Shown here: positions 33,025 to 42,131 of the stretch, in pieces
How positions within the stretch are numbered: the first letter of the stretch is position 1
How the letters are laid out: every line of letters starts with the position of its first letter
NCBI GenBank assembly: GCA_938006875.1
Contig: CALLMJ010000022.1
Location: 1-45,145 of the forward strand
DNA length: 45,145 nt
DNA from: an uncultured Bacteroidia bacterium
GTDB lineage: Bacteria; Bacteroidota; Bacteroidia; J057; CALLMJ01
Direction of reading: 5' to 3'
Program-made: the position numbers and the translations under genes
Notes under the pieces: model-generated
Told to the model about the DNA's origin: nothing
Database searches by the model: none
What the model saw: only the letters and a program-made list of their open reading frames with translations

Positions 33025-34914
33025 TCATTCTCTTTCTGAATGAAAATATTCATATACTGATTCCGCTTTTGACTTACCAATAACAGAAGCTAATTCTTCT
33101 ATGTTAGCGTTTTTGATTTTCTTTAAAGACTTAAATTCTTGTAATAATTTTTGTGCTAAATTTTCACCAATTCCTTGAATATTAGTAAGTTCTGTGTGTA
33201 TAGTTTTTTTATCACGAGTTTTTCTATGAAATTTGACTCCATTATCATGTGCTTCATTTCTTAAATGCTGAATTAATTTTAAGGAACTACTTTTTTTGTC
33301 TATATGTAAAGGCACTGAGTCATGAGGAAAATAAATTTCTTCTAACCTTTTTGCGATGCTGATTAATGCAATTTTATGTTCTAAATTCAAAGAAGAAAGA
33401 GCTTCATAGGCTTTAGAAAGCTGTCCTTTACCTCCATCTATAATCACTAATTGAGGTAATTCTTTTTCTTCTTCTAAAAGTCTTTTGTAACGTCTATAAA
33501 CGGCTTCATACATGGTTGCAAAATCATCAGGACCTTCTACGGTTTTAACATGAAAACAGCGATATTCTTTTTTGGAGGGTTTTCCGTTTCTAAAAACCAC
33601 AATAGAGGAGACGGGTGCATAACCTTGTATGTTAGAATTATCAAAACATTCAATATAAACGGGTAATTGCTCTAAATTTAAATCTTTTTGTAATTGTTTA
33701 AGGATTTCTTCCTGAGGATTTTTCTTTTTTTCTTTATATAAAAGAATTTTTTCTTGAAGTAAAGTTTCTGCATTTTTTAAAGCTAAACCTAAAACTTTAG
33801 CTTTATCACCTTGTTTGGGAGTAATAAATTTATAATTTTCAAAAAATTCTCGTTTTTTATCAATGGAAATGTTGGTTATGATTTCTTGGTAAATCAATCC
33901 CTCATCAAAAAGTAATTTTTCTAAAGAAGCAAAAAGTAAGTCTTCAAGATTTTCTTCATAAATTTTAGTATCAAAAACTCTTGTAGAAACAATAGAACCA
34001 TTGGTTACTTTAAAATGTACAATTACTGCTATGTCTTCAAAAGATTTTATAGCAATTACTTCAATGTTGGCAGTACTTCCTGTAACAATGGTATTTTTTT
34101 GTTGAAAGGTATTAATTTTTTCAATTTTCTGTTTGATTTGATGGGCTTTTTCAAAGTCTAAACCTGTAATAGCTTTTTGTAAATTATGGTTCCAATAATC
34201 TATTAGAGGTTCAAAATTTCCTTTTAAAAGGCTTCTGATTTGTTGAATTTGGTCATTATAATCTTCTTCTTCTTGGTAACCAATACAAGGAGCTAAACAA
34301 TTCCCAATTTGAAATTCTAAACAAGGTTTAAACTTTTGTTTTTGTATATTTTCTGGTGTTAAAGCATAATTACAATTTCTGAGCTTAAAGTTTTTTTGAA
34401 TAAAATTCATGAAAAAGCCCATAGTTCCTGAAATAGCAAATGGACCAAAATACTCAGAACCATCAGCTATTTTATTGCGTGTAGTAAAAACCCTTGGAAA
34501 AGGTTCTTTTTTAATACAAATATAAGGATAACTCTTACCATCACGCATTAAAATGTTGTATTTAGGTTGATATTCTTTAATAAAATTGCATTCTAACATT
34601 AAAGCTTCCATATCGGAATGAACAACGGTATATTGAATATCCCGAATTTTATTTACCATTTCGTAAATTCTGCGAGAGTGATTAGCCGATGAATGAAAAT
34701 ATGAATTTACTCGATGTTTTAAATTCACCGATTTCCCTACATATAATAAATTTTGTTGATGGTCATAAAAACGATAAACGCCCGGACTTTCTGGTAAATT
34801 ACTACGAATTTTTTTTAATTTTTCTTCGATAACTTCGTAATCCGGTGATTTGAGTTTTTCAGAAAATTTTTTTTGGATTTCTTTAATTTTTTTTTGTTTC
34901 TCTTCAAAATCCAT
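33025..34914 (-). CDS. uvrC: UvrABC excinuclease subunit C
   Basis: UvrC makes both incisions during nucleotide excision repair. The 629-residue protein opens with the GIY-YIG nuclease domain (GVYRF and LLYVGKSVNLKHRVNSYF), then a UVR motif (about 230-260, FEKAHQIKQKIEKIN), then the RNase H-like endonuclease domain (ECFDNSNIQG, VIIDGGKGQL), and ends with helix-hairpin-helix repeats (LTNIQGIGENLAQKLL). The length is typical. It is single-gene, with a -7 box 15 bases upstream, divergent from the MlaE permease. Confidence 0.96.
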   Translation of the reverse strand: MDFEEKQKKIKEIQKKFSEKLKSPDYEVIEEKLKKIRSNLPESPGVYRFYDHQQNLLYVGKSVNLKHRVNSYFHSSANHSRRIYEMVNKIRDIQYTVVHSDMEALMLECNFIKEYQPKYNILMRDGKSYPYICIKKEPFPRVFTTRNKIADGSEYFGPFAISGTMGFFMNFIQKNFKLRNCNYALTPENIQKQKFKPCLEFQIGNCLAPCIGYQEEEDYNDQIQQIRSLLKGNFEPLIDYWNHNLQKAITGLDFEKAHQIKQKIEKINTFQQKNTIVTGSTANIEVIAIKSFEDIAVIVHFKVTNGSIVSTRVFDTKIYEENLEDLLFASLEKLLFDEGLIYQEIITNISIDKKREFFENYKFITPKQGDKAKVLGLALKNAETLLQEKILLYKEKKKNPQEEILKQLQKDLNLEQLPVYIECFDNSNIQGYAPVSSIVVFRNGKPSKKEYRCFHVKTVEGPDDFATMYEAVYRRYKRLLEEEKELPQLVIIDGGKGQLSKAYEALSSLNLEHKIALISIAKRLEEIYFPHDSVPLHIDKKSSSLKLIQHLRNEAHDNGVKFHRKTRDKKTIHTELTNIQGIGENLAQKLLQEFKSLKKIKNANIEELASVIGKSKAESVYEYFHSERE

Positions 34915-34929
34915 GATTTAATAACATAA

Positions 34930-34937
34930 CAAAAATA
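34930..34937 (-). promoter_or_regulatory. -7 box for uvrC
   Basis: The minus strand reads TATTTTTG, 15 bases before ATG 34914. I see no obvious SOS box. Confidence 0.5.
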
Positions 34938-34996
34938 AGAAAAATTCTTTTGAAGCCAATAAATTCAAAGGAGAGTTCATGATGATGACTAAAAAA

Positions 34997-35004
34997 TATT
35001 TTTG
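34997..35004 (+). promoter_or_regulatory. -7 box for the MlaE-type permease
   Basis: TATTTTTG, 11 bases before ATG 35016. The longer TTG start at 35010 would lie 5 bases from the box. Confidence 0.5.
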
Positions 35005-35015
35005 TAATTTTGTTT

Positions 35016-35744
35016 ATGCTAAAAAACATTGGAGAATATGGGTATTTTTTATGGAGATTAATTCAACTATTGACTATTATTCATTGGGAAAAAAGAAATG
35101 TTTTAAAACAACTTTATAGAACGGGTTATGAGTCTTTTATATTGGTAATTTTTATAGGTTTATTTGCAGGAGCCATTATTGCTTGGCAAGCAGCTTATCA
35201 ATTTAAAGATTTAGTACCTATGAGTTTACTGGGAGGGCAAGCATTTAGAGTAATTGTTATGGAAATGGGTCCTGTTTTAACAGCTATGATTTTATCAGGA
35301 AGGTTAGGTTCAGGGTTTTGTGCTGAAATTGCTTCTATGGTTGTAACAGAACAGTTTGATGCTCTAAAAACCTTATCCATTGACCCTGTTCGTTTTGTGG
35401 CTTTGCCTCGCTTTTTTAGTTTAGTAATTATGATGCCTATTTTAACAATATATTCCAATTTTATTGGTGTTTTCGGTGCTTTTTTAGTATCAATCCTTTT
35501 TATGGATATAACTTTACCCATATTTATAGGCTCTATTCAAAATTTTTTTTATACCTATGATTTACTCATCGGTATTTTTAAATCGTTTTTATTTGGTATT
35601 TGGATTGGTTCAATTTCTTGTTACTTGGGATTTCAAGCCAAAAGAAATACAGAAAGTATTGGAAACGTAACTATAGAATCTTTTGTTTATTGCACGATGG
35701 GAATTTTAGTTCTTGATTTACTTTTGTGGGTTTTATTTTTTTAA
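35016..35744 (+). CDS. mlaE: MlaE-family ABC transporter permease
   Basis: This 242-residue inner-membrane protein with five or six helices is the permease of a phospholipid (Mla-type) ABC transporter for outer-membrane lipid asymmetry. The family signature is the cytoplasmic coupling region VVTEQFDALKTLSIDPVRFVALPR, with MEMGPVLTAMILSGRLGSGFCAEIASM before it. I chose ATG 35016 (MLKNIGEYGYFLWRL) over TTG 35010. No ATPase (mlaF) or MCE-domain (mlaD) gene follows, since the next gene is convergent udk, so the partners are elsewhere. Confidence 0.9.
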   Translation: MLKNIGEYGYFLWRLIQLLTIIHWEKRNVLKQLYRTGYESFILVIFIGLFAGAIIAWQAAYQFKDLVPMSLLGGQAFRVIVMEMGPVLTAMILSGRLGSGFCAEIASMVVTEQFDALKTLSIDPVRFVALPRFFSLVIMMPILTIYSNFIGVFGAFLVSILFMDITLPIFIGSIQNFFYTYDLLIGIFKSFLFGIWIGSISCYLGFQAKRNTESIGNVTIESFVYCTMGILVLDLLLWVLFF

Positions 35745-35800
35745 ATCATCATAAATTTTACCTCATTCATTTTTTCTCTTTGCTTTTTAGATTGATAAAG

Positions 35801-35830
35801 TTTTTTGATAGTAATTTTTTACTAAAAAAA
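35801..35830. terminator. Possible shared terminator between mlaE and udk
   Basis: TAGTAA and TTACTA pair around a TTTT loop, extended by T and A runs on either side with a GA bulge. It lies between two convergent genes, fitting a bidirectional terminator, though the stem has few GC pairs. Confidence 0.35.
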
Positions 35831-35851
35831 TGGGCTTAAATTAATTTAAAT

Positions 35852-36493
35852 TCATTCAAAATTTTGAGAATTAAGATAATATTTCAAGTGATTTACCACA
35901 ACTTCTACTCCGTAAGGAATTTCTTTGGTGTTATTTTGGATAATTATATCAGCAAATTGTTTAGTAGGCTCAACAAATTGACGATACATAGGAACAACGT
36001 GGTTTTCGTATTGTTCTAAAATATTATCTAGCGAGTAACCTCTGTCTTGATGGTCTCTTGCAATACGTCTAATCAATTTAATGTGCTCTTCTGCTTCTAC
36101 AAAAACTTTTAAATTTAATAATTTGCGGATTTCTTTTTTATAAAAAACAAATAAACCTTCCAATACTACAATAGGAGCTATTTTGTAGGAAATCCAAGTT
36201 TCTGGTTTATTAGGATTATTAAAGTGATATTCTTTAATTTTTAATTCATTACCTTCCAAAAGATGGAGCAAATCATGATAAAATTTATCTAAGTCTAGGG
36301 CATTAGGATGGTCAAAGTTAATAGATCCATCGGGTTGAACAGTTTGTTGTTCTTTGGGCTTATAATAATTATCTAGAGATATAATAGTAACTTGCTGATT
36401 ACTAAATGATTTAGCAATACTATTCAAAAGAAAAGTTTTTCCGGAGGCAGACCCACCAGCTATTCCCACTACTAACGGCTTAATCAGTTGCAT
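35852..36493 (-). CDS. udk: Uridine kinase
   Basis: Udk phosphorylates uridine and cytidine with ATP or GTP in pyrimidine salvage. The 213-residue protein has the P-loop GIAGGSASGKTF, the substrate region LDNYYKPKEQQ and FDHPNALD, the EGLFVFY motif and the lid RRIARDHQDRGYS. It is 4 bases downstream of rdgB, on the same strand, so the two nucleotide-metabolism genes form an operon. Confidence 0.95.
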   Translation of the reverse strand: MQLIKPLVVGIAGGSASGKTFLLNSIAKSFSNQQVTIISLDNYYKPKEQQTVQPDGSINFDHPNALDLDKFYHDLLHLLEGNELKIKEYHFNNPNKPETWISYKIAPIVVLEGLFVFYKKEIRKLLNLKVFVEAEEHIKLIRRIARDHQDRGYSLDNILEQYENHVVPMYRQFVEPTKQFADIIIQNNTKEIPYGVEVVVNHLKYYLNSQNFE

Positions 36494-36497
36494 TTTT

Positions 36498-37094
36498 TTA
36501 GGAATGCAAAGTTAAAAAATTTTTTAATTTTTGTAAGGCTAATCCTCTATGAGAAATTTTATTTTTTTGATGAGGCTCCATTTCCGCAAAAGTTTGTGAA
36601 TATCCTTCAGGAACAAAAATAGGGTCATAACCCAATCCGTAATTTCCTTTAGGTTCTAAGGAAATAAATCCTTTAATTACACCTTCAAAAGTATAAATAT
36701 TTTTGCCATCAAAAAAGGCGATAATGGTTCTAAATTGAGCTTTTCTTTGTTCTATTGCGAATGCCTTTTTTTCTTGAAGCTTAAAAATAAGTTTTTCAAT
36801 ATTTTTTTGACTATTAGAGGGATATCCTGCATATCTAGCACTAAAAACTCCGGGTTCACCATTCAAAATTTCCACTTCTAAACCGGTATCATCAGCAATA
36901 CAAGGAATTTTCACTTGCTCAAAATAGGATCTTGCTTTTAAAATAGCATTGCCTTCTAAAGTAAGTTCGGTTTCTTCTACATCTTTAACAGGAATATCTA
37001 AAAAACTTAATAGTTCAACAGAATTCCCCAGAATTTGAGTGAGTTCTTGAAGCTTTTTAGGATTTTGAGTGGCAATAAAGATTTTTTTAAGCAT
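36498..37094 (-). CDS. rdgB: dITP/XTP pyrophosphatase (Ham1/RdgB)
   Basis: RdgB cleaves ITP, dITP and XTP to keep deaminated purines out of DNA and RNA. The 198-residue protein has IFIATQNPKKLQEL, the metal-site Glu in DVEETELTLEGNA, the DDTGLEV motif, GVFSARYAG, and NYGLGYDPIFVP. I chose ATG 37094; a TTG one codon earlier is weaker and sits too near the -7 box (37099-37106). With that box only 4 bases from the ATG, the mRNA is predicted to be leaderless. Confidence 0.94.
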   Translation of the reverse strand: MLKKIFIATQNPKKLQELTQILGNSVELLSFLDIPVKDVEETELTLEGNAILKARSYFEQVKIPCIADDTGLEVEILNGEPGVFSARYAGYPSNSQKNIEKLIFKLQEKKAFAIEQRKAQFRTIIAFFDGKNIYTFEGVIKGFISLEPKGNYGLGYDPIFVPEGYSQTFAEMEPHQKNKISHRGLALQKLKNFLTLHS

Positions 37095-37098
37095 CAAG

Positions 37099-37106
37099 CA
37101 AAATTA
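37099..37106 (-). promoter_or_regulatory. -7 box for rdgB and udk
   Basis: The minus strand reads TAATTTTG, 4 bases before ATG 37094. Transcription starting at the usual distance would begin at the start codon. Confidence 0.5.
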
Positions 37107-37169
37107 TAGAAATTTTACATCCAAAGTAAATTATGTGTATTAAAAATTCACTAAGAGTATTAATAAACT

Positions 37170-37196
37170 AAAAACAGGGTTTGAAACCCCGTTTTT
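37170..37196 (-). terminator. Intrinsic terminator after rny
   Basis: On the minus strand AAAACGGGGTTT and AAACCCTGTTTT form a long stem (one mismatch) followed by T residues, 4 bases after the rny stop. The stem itself starts with A and ends with T runs, so it could act in both directions. Confidence 0.6.
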
Positions 37197-37199
37197 AAT

Positions 37200-38753
37200 T
37201 TATTTTGCGTAAGAAATTGAGCGTTTTTCTCTAATTAAAGTTACTTTAATTTGCCCGGGGTATTGTAATTCTGTTTGGATACGTTTAGCAATATCAAAAG
37301 CCATTATATCGGCTTGATCATCAGTTACTTTATCACTTTCAACGATAACACGTAATTCTCTACCAGCTTGAATGGCATAAGATTTAGAGACACCATTATA
37401 AGAAGAAGCAATAGCTTCTAAATCTTTTAAACGCTTAATGTAGGTTTCTACCATTTCTCTTCTTGCACCGGGTCTAGAACCAGAGATAGCATCACAAGCT
37501 TGAACAATAGCAGAAATGGGAGAAGTCATTTCTATTTCATCATGGTGGGCACCAATTGCATTACAAACTTCAGCATTTTCTTTAAATTTTTGAGCTAATT
37601 GCATACCCAAAATAGCATGAGGAATTTCTGTTTGGTCATCAGGAACTTTTCCTATATCATGAAGTAATCCAGCTCTTTTTGCTAATTTAGGATTAAGTCC
37701 TAATTCAGATGCCATAATTGCACATAAATTAGCAACTTCGCGGCTATGTTGTAATAAATTTTGACCATAAGAAGAACGGTATTTCATTTTACCAACCATA
37801 CGTATCAACTCAGAATGTAAGCCATGAATCCCTAAATCTAATACGGTTCTTTCACCTACTTCCATGATTTCCTCATTGAGTTGTTTAGTAGTTTTTGCAA
37901 CTACTTCTTCAATCCTAGCAGGGTGAATTCTACCATCAGCTACTAATTTATGTAAAGATAAACGAGCAATTTCTCTACGAATAGGATCAAAACCTGATAA
38001 AATAATTGCATCTGGGGTATCATCAACGATGATTTCTATACCTGTTGCAGCTTCTAATGCACGAATATTTCTTCCTTCTCTTCCGATTATTCTACCTTTA
38101 ATTTCATCACTTTCTAAATTAAATACGGTTACGGAGTTTTCAATGGCGTGTTCAGCAGCAGTTCTTTGAATAGTTTGAATAACAATACGTTTTGCTTCTT
38201 TGTTGGCAGTTAATTTAGCATTTTCAATTACTTCTTTCATTTGTGATTGAGCTTCTAGTTTAGCTTCTTCAACTATATGGAAAATTAACTCATTTTTAGC
38301 TTCTTCTTGGGTCATACCTGCAATTTTTTCTAATTGCGTTTTGATTTGAGAATTCAGTAACTTGAGCTCTTCTTCTTTAGATTTATTGTTTTCTAAAAGA
38401 ACCGTTAATTCTTTTTTGGCTAATTCAACCTGAGCCTGATCTTTTTTATATTGCTCATATTTTAGATTTAACGAAGATTCTTTTTGTTTTATACGATTTT
38501 CAGCAGATTGAATTTTTTCTTTTCGTTCTAGTTCATCAGCATCAAATTGAGCTTTCAACTCCTGAATTTTTTCTTTTGCTTCTAAAAGTTTTTCTTTTTT
38601 TAGATTTTCAGCATGGGTTTCAGCTTCTTTAATTATGCTATTAGCTTTTTCTGCTGCTTTTAATTCTAAATCTTGAAATATTTTATTTAATACATATCTT
38701 CCTACAATAAAGCCTATAATAAGCCCAATAATTCCTGTAACGATTTCCATCAT
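37200..38753 (-). CDS. rny: Ribonuclease Y
   Basis: RNase Y is a membrane-anchored endoribonuclease that starts mRNA decay. The 517-residue protein has an N-terminal membrane helix (about 3-22), a long coiled-coil (about 28-190), a KH RNA-binding domain ([19 protein letters not shown]) and an HD domain (HSREVANL and HDIGK). The length is standard. It is the third gene of an operon with the coiled-coil protein and zapA. Two adjacent ATGs are possible starts. Confidence 0.96.
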   Translation of the reverse strand: MMEIVTGIIGLIIGFIVGRYVLNKIFQDLELKAAEKANSIIKEAETHAENLKKEKLLEAKEKIQELKAQFDADELERKEKIQSAENRIKQKESSLNLKYEQYKKDQAQVELAKKELTVLLENNKSKEEELKLLNSQIKTQLEKIAGMTQEEAKNELIFHIVEEAKLEAQSQMKEVIENAKLTANKEAKRIVIQTIQRTAAEHAIENSVTVFNLESDEIKGRIIGREGRNIRALEAATGIEIIVDDTPDAIILSGFDPIRREIARLSLHKLVADGRIHPARIEEVVAKTTKQLNEEIMEVGERTVLDLGIHGLHSELIRMVGKMKYRSSYGQNLLQHSREVANLCAIMASELGLNPKLAKRAGLLHDIGKVPDDQTEIPHAILGMQLAQKFKENAEVCNAIGAHHDEIEMTSPISAIVQACDAISGSRPGARREMVETYIKRLKDLEAIASSYNGVSKSYAIQAGRELRVIVESDKVTDDQADIMAFDIAKRIQTELQYPGQIKVTLIREKRSISYAK

Positions 38754-38772
38754 TTTCTAATTTAATTTAAGT

Positions 38773-39120
38773 TTATTCAGTATTTTCCTGAATATCAACT
38801 TCATTACCACCAGTTAAATTTTGATGATGAAGGTTTAAGATTAAGGCTTGTTCTAATTCAAAAGATAAACTCTCTAAATGGCTTTGATATAATTTCAATT
38901 CATTTTCACATTGAATCAAATCAGTTACAAAGTCTAGACAAATCATTAAGTAAAATGTAGATTCGTCATTTATATTATATTTTTTTTTGTAATAATCCAT
39001 TTTCTGGTTTATCCTTGCTTCTGCTTGCCGAAACAATAAAGTATGATTTTCATCACGAGCTTTTAAGGATAAAACTTTTTTTCCTAAATTTAATTCCATT
39101 AAAAACTCATTAGGATTCAT
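38773..39120 (-). CDS. zapA: Cell division protein ZapA
   Basis: ZapA stabilises FtsZ bundles at the division ring. The 115-residue protein has the family's N-terminal globular part and a helical C-terminus: FLMELNLGKKVLSLKA, ARINQKMDYYKKKY, and YLMICLDFVTDLIQCENEL. The C-terminal tail is polar. The gene lies between the coiled-coil gene and rny, an arrangement known from other Bacteroidota. Confidence 0.88.
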   Translation of the reverse strand: MNPNEFLMELNLGKKVLSLKARDENHTLLFRQAEARINQKMDYYKKKYNINDESTFYLMICLDFVTDLIQCENELKLYQSHLESLSFELEQALILNLHHQNLTGGNEVDIQENTE

Positions 39121-39127
39121 AATTTAT

Positions 39128-39421
39128 TTATTCAGAATTTTCCAACAAACTTAAACAAGCATCTATTTCCCTCAACAATTCACTAATGTATTGTTGTTGA
39201 TTTTCAGATACACCTGATTGAGGTGCCAAATTACGAACTTTTAGTTCACTTTCTAATTTTTTTGAATAATTTTTTTGATTTTCCAATTCTCGTTCCTTTT
39301 CTTCTAATTTCATTTTTAGCAATCTATTTTCATCAACTAGTTCTAAATAATTGGTTTTTAAGTGATTAACTTTTTTTATTAATTTCTGGAAATGAACAAG
39401 CTTTGTTTCATAATTTTCCAT
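39128..39421 (-). CDS. Small coiled-coil protein upstream of zapA
   Basis: This 97-residue protein is nearly all coiled-coil (about residues 10-66, Leu-rich heptads such as LVDENRLLKMKLEEKERELE), with a short C-terminal helix ending in EIDACLSLLENSE. It has no signal peptide. Its position 7 bases before zapA suggests a division role, perhaps like ZapB, but this is inferred from context and coiled-coil character only. Confidence 0.75.
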   Translation of the reverse strand: MENYETKLVHFQKLIKKVNHLKTNYLELVDENRLLKMKLEEKERELENQKNYSKKLESELKVRNLAPQSGVSENQQQYISELLREIDACLSLLENSE

Positions 39422-39451
39422 AAAAATTGTTCACTTGTTAAAAAAAATTGA

Positions 39452-39459
39452 CAAAAATA
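39452..39459 (-). promoter_or_regulatory. -7 box for the zapA/rny operon
   Basis: The minus strand reads TATTTTTG, 30 bases before ATG 39421. Confidence 0.5.
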
Positions 39460-39510
39460 AATGTGGAAGATTACTTTCTAAAAACTCATAGAAGAAAAGT
39501 ATTTAGAAAT

Positions 39511-39990
39511 TTATTTTTTAACTTCTCCTTTAAACTTTAAAGTATGGACTTCTGGATCTGTATTAGCAAATACTTCAACAGATTTATTTTGAATTCCTGT
39601 TCTTCCCTGAGAATCAAAAGAAACTTCAATTTTTCCTTCACCACCGGGAGGCACAGGGTCTTTAGTCCAATCGGGGGTTGTGCAACCACAAGCAGGTTTC
39701 ACATTTTTAATTACTAAAGGCTCAGTACCAACATTTTTAAATTTGAATACATGACTCACTTTTTCACCTTCTTTGATTAATCCAAAATCATGATTATCTT
39801 TTTCAAACTCAATTTTCGTTACCTTAGATCCTGCATCTTCGGTTTTTGCTTCTGGGTTGCTATTTGTTGCATTGTTAACTTCTTTTTCACTTTGTATTAA
39901 GGATTGATTATTTTGTTGTTCTTCAACTTTTTGGCAACCTGTAATAACGATAAATGAAAACAATATAAATACTATAGAATGTTTGACCAT
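39511..39990 (-). CDS. DUF1573 lipoprotein
   Basis: This 159-residue lipoprotein has a lipobox VITGC (Cys at about residue 19) after a hydrophobic signal. A low-complexity acidic and Asn-rich linker (about 20-55) follows, then one DUF1573 domain with HDFGLIKEGEKVSHVFKFKNVG and VKPACGCTTPDWTKDPVPPGGEG. This immunoglobulin-like domain is very common on exported Bacteroidota proteins, and its function is unknown. It has its own promoter and appears monocistronic. Confidence 0.9.
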   Translation of the reverse strand: MVKHSIVFILFSFIVITGCQKVEEQQNNQSLIQSEKEVNNATNSNPEAKTEDAGSKVTKIEFEKDNHDFGLIKEGEKVSHVFKFKNVGTEPLVIKNVKPACGCTTPDWTKDPVPPGGEGKIEVSFDSQGRTGIQNKSVEVFANTDPEVHTLKFKGEVKK

Positions 39991-40008
39991 TTTTTTCTAA
40001 TTTTCTTG

Positions 40009-40016
40009 CAAAGATA
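40009..40016 (-). promoter_or_regulatory. -7 box for the DUF1573 lipoprotein
   Basis: The minus strand reads TATCTTTG, 18 bases before ATG 39990. Confidence 0.5.
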
Positions 40017-40080
40017 AAAGTTTTTTGAAAATCAATTCCAAAAATTATTTCTAAATTTTTTTCAAAAATTATAGGTAATA

Positions 40081-41907
40081 TTACTGTCCTATCCAGATTT
40101 TTCTATAATGAATTTCTTCTTCAGTGGCTTTAGGATTTTTTTGAAATCCAAAATTTCCTTGAGCTGTTTTGACTTTAAATTCTACCTTCTCTTCTTTACC
40201 TTTTCTAATCACTTTTACAAATGTTGAACTTCCATCCGGTAATAAATTTCCATTTTTATCATAACAAGCTTCATTAATCGATTGCCTTGAAACTTGGTCA
40301 CCTTCTTGAAACATTTCATATTCTTTGCTTTCTACTTTTAGAATTTCACCATTTTGAATTACTATCGGAATTTTAGGATATTTCACTTTATCATAAATGA
40401 TCCCCACTTTCTTTAAATAATTTTCAAAATCAGGATATTCTTTACCCAGAATATGTTTATCAAAAAACTTTTGCAAGTCAGGATGAACTAAATCTACAAA
40501 TTCTTTGATAAGACCTTCTTCAGAGGCATTTTGATTTTTCCCGTATTTGTTTAATAGTTCTAGAATAACAGTTTTGAGCGTTTTTTGCCCTTTGGTTAAA
40601 TAGATAATTTCTATATCCAATGCCATACATAACATAGCTCCCAATTCATACACTTGAGTGTATTGTTTTTGATATTTGGGTAACATGACGTTTTCACTCA
40701 TTTCCGCAAAACTCATTTTCTTTATGGGAAATTTTTTAGCATTTAATAATTTACTTTGAACATATTCGTCAAAATAATCTTCAAAAGTTATTAAATTATT
40801 TTGAATTTGAACAATTCCAGAATGGTATTCTGTAGAACCTTCAAATAACCATAAATGCTTAGAAAATTTGGGTTGAATATAATTAAAATTACCAATAGGT
40901 TCAGTATGTAAACTTAGTGGTGTAAGAATATGTAAAAATTCATGAATAGCTACGCCTTGAAGTTCTTGTATAAATTCTTGATTTCCACCATCAAATAAAT
41001 AATAAACTGAAGAAGTTCCATGTTCTAAAGCACCAAATCCAAGACCTTGTAATTTGAAAAATATACTTAATTTTTTAAAGAATTTTCCTTTGGAACGCAG
41101 TAAAGTCATTTCATTTTCAAAATCTCTTAAATAAATCAAAAATACATATTGATTTACAGGAAGTTGTGGCAAAAAACTACCGATAGCTTTAAGGGATTTT
41201 TCTAATTGATTTTTTGTATTTTTAGCAACTTTGAAACCTTTTTCATGATAACAAGCTATCACCACTTTTGTATTATTAACATAAAATTCAGCAGTATCAG
41301 GAGCCGCTATAAGAATAGGATGGTCAATAAATTCGTGATAATTTTTGTATTCAAAGAGATACATTTTGTCTTTTTTTGAATTTAATTTTTGAAAGGGATA
41401 TGCACTAAAAGCATCTAAAGAGTCTGGTAAATTCATAGTAAAAGTAAAATTTTGATTTTCTTCTTTATCAAAAAAACCTAAAAAACCGCCGCCGTTAATC
41501 AAAAAGTTTTTTCCTTCTAATATATTTGTTCCAGCAGGTTCAAAAATTTTATTTTCTTTTACCAAAGTATCATAGGTATCATTTACTTTGTAAACAATTT
41601 CTTTCAAGTTTTCTGGTTGGTAAATTCTATAAGTATTAATATTAATTTTCTTGACTTTCAAATTTTGAATTTCATGATTTAAAGCAGTAAAACCTTCAAT
41701 ATATTTTCCATAGTTTAGAATATCATAAGTTCCGGGGATAGTCATCGGGAAATGGAAATCAATACTATCTTTATAGGATTTTTTTATTTCGCATTTTACA
41801 GTAAGTTGATCATTATGAACCTGCGTAAAATCTATAAAGAAATGATGTTGGGCTTGAATATTGTAAAAAATACAAAAACTAATCAAAAAGAAAAAAATGA
41901 ATTTCAT
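40081..41907 (-). CDS. Secreted M61-like zinc aminopeptidase
   Basis: This 608-residue protein from ATG 41907 has a clean signal peptide (1-20, ending IQAQ). The body matches the M61 glycyl aminopeptidase layout: a beta-rich N-terminal domain, FGALEHGTSS, the zinc motif HEFLH (322-326) and the downstream Glu in WLFEGSTEYHSG. The C-terminal part has a PDZ-like character. The frame extends to ATG 41970, but a consensus TATTTTTG box (41912-41919) sits inside this extension and no signal peptide would be exposed there, so the inner ATG is chosen. Confidence 0.85.
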   Translation of the reverse strand: MKFIFFFLISFCIFYNIQAQHHFFIDFTQVHNDQLTVKCEIKKSYKDSIDFHFPMTIPGTYDILNYGKYIEGFTALNHEIQNLKVKKININTYRIYQPENLKEIVYKVNDTYDTLVKENKIFEPAGTNILEGKNFLINGGGFLGFFDKEENQNFTFTMNLPDSLDAFSAYPFQKLNSKKDKMYLFEYKNYHEFIDHPILIAAPDTAEFYVNNTKVVIACYHEKGFKVAKNTKNQLEKSLKAIGSFLPQLPVNQYVFLIYLRDFENEMTLLRSKGKFFKKLSIFFKLQGLGFGALEHGTSSVYYLFDGGNQEFIQELQGVAIHEFLHILTPLSLHTEPIGNFNYIQPKFSKHLWLFEGSTEYHSGIVQIQNNLITFEDYFDEYVQSKLLNAKKFPIKKMSFAEMSENVMLPKYQKQYTQVYELGAMLCMALDIEIIYLTKGQKTLKTVILELLNKYGKNQNASEEGLIKEFVDLVHPDLQKFFDKHILGKEYPDFENYLKKVGIIYDKVKYPKIPIVIQNGEILKVESKEYEMFQEGDQVSRQSINEACYDKNGNLLPDGSSTFVKVIRKGKEEKVEFKVKTAQGNFGFQKNPKATEEEIHYRKIWIGQ

Positions 41908-42120
41908 TCTGCAAAAATAATTTTTTTGAATTAAAGTTGTTCTCCGTAGTGAGTTTTTTACCTTCTTCATTTTCTTTTACTAAAACAGTAATTTTTGCAG
42001 AGAACCTCTTTTAAGTTTCCAATCGTAAGGTACATCGCTTTTACAATCATTTAAATCAAACCCTAATTCAGAAATACCTGCTTGAATAACTTCTTTTGCT
42101 TGATCAAATAAATTATTCAT
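41879..42120 (-). pseudogene. Small gene with an apparent 2-base frameshift
   Basis: From ATG 42120 the minus strand encodes 46 residues (MNNLFDQAKEVIQAGISELG ... DWKLKRGSLQKLLF) and stops at 41980. Removing one CT from the CTCT near 41997-42004 gives an uninterrupted frame to 41879 that continues GSAKITVLVKENEEGKK and LTTENNF, a much more protein-like run. The gene follows the LysM gene by 11 bases. The tail of the repaired frame overlaps the peptidase promoter and start, so the natural end may be lost. It could be a real 46-residue protein, a recent frameshift, or a sequencing error. Confidence 0.5.
41912..41919 (-). promoter_or_regulatory. -7 box for the M61-like peptidase
   Basis: The minus strand reads TATTTTTG, only 4 bases before ATG 41907. 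It decides the start and predicts a leaderless mRNA. Confidence 0.55.
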
Positions 42121-42131
42121 GGTTAAAAAAT

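Noticed and set aside
35198-35521. 107-codon antisense frame inside the MlaE gene
   Set aside because: Composition is typical of a reverse-strand shadow of a membrane protein and no homology pattern is visible.
35836-35849. Perfect AT-only palindrome TTAAATTAATTTAA between mlaE and udk
   Set aside because: Palindromes of A and T of this length are expected by chance in such AT-rich DNA.
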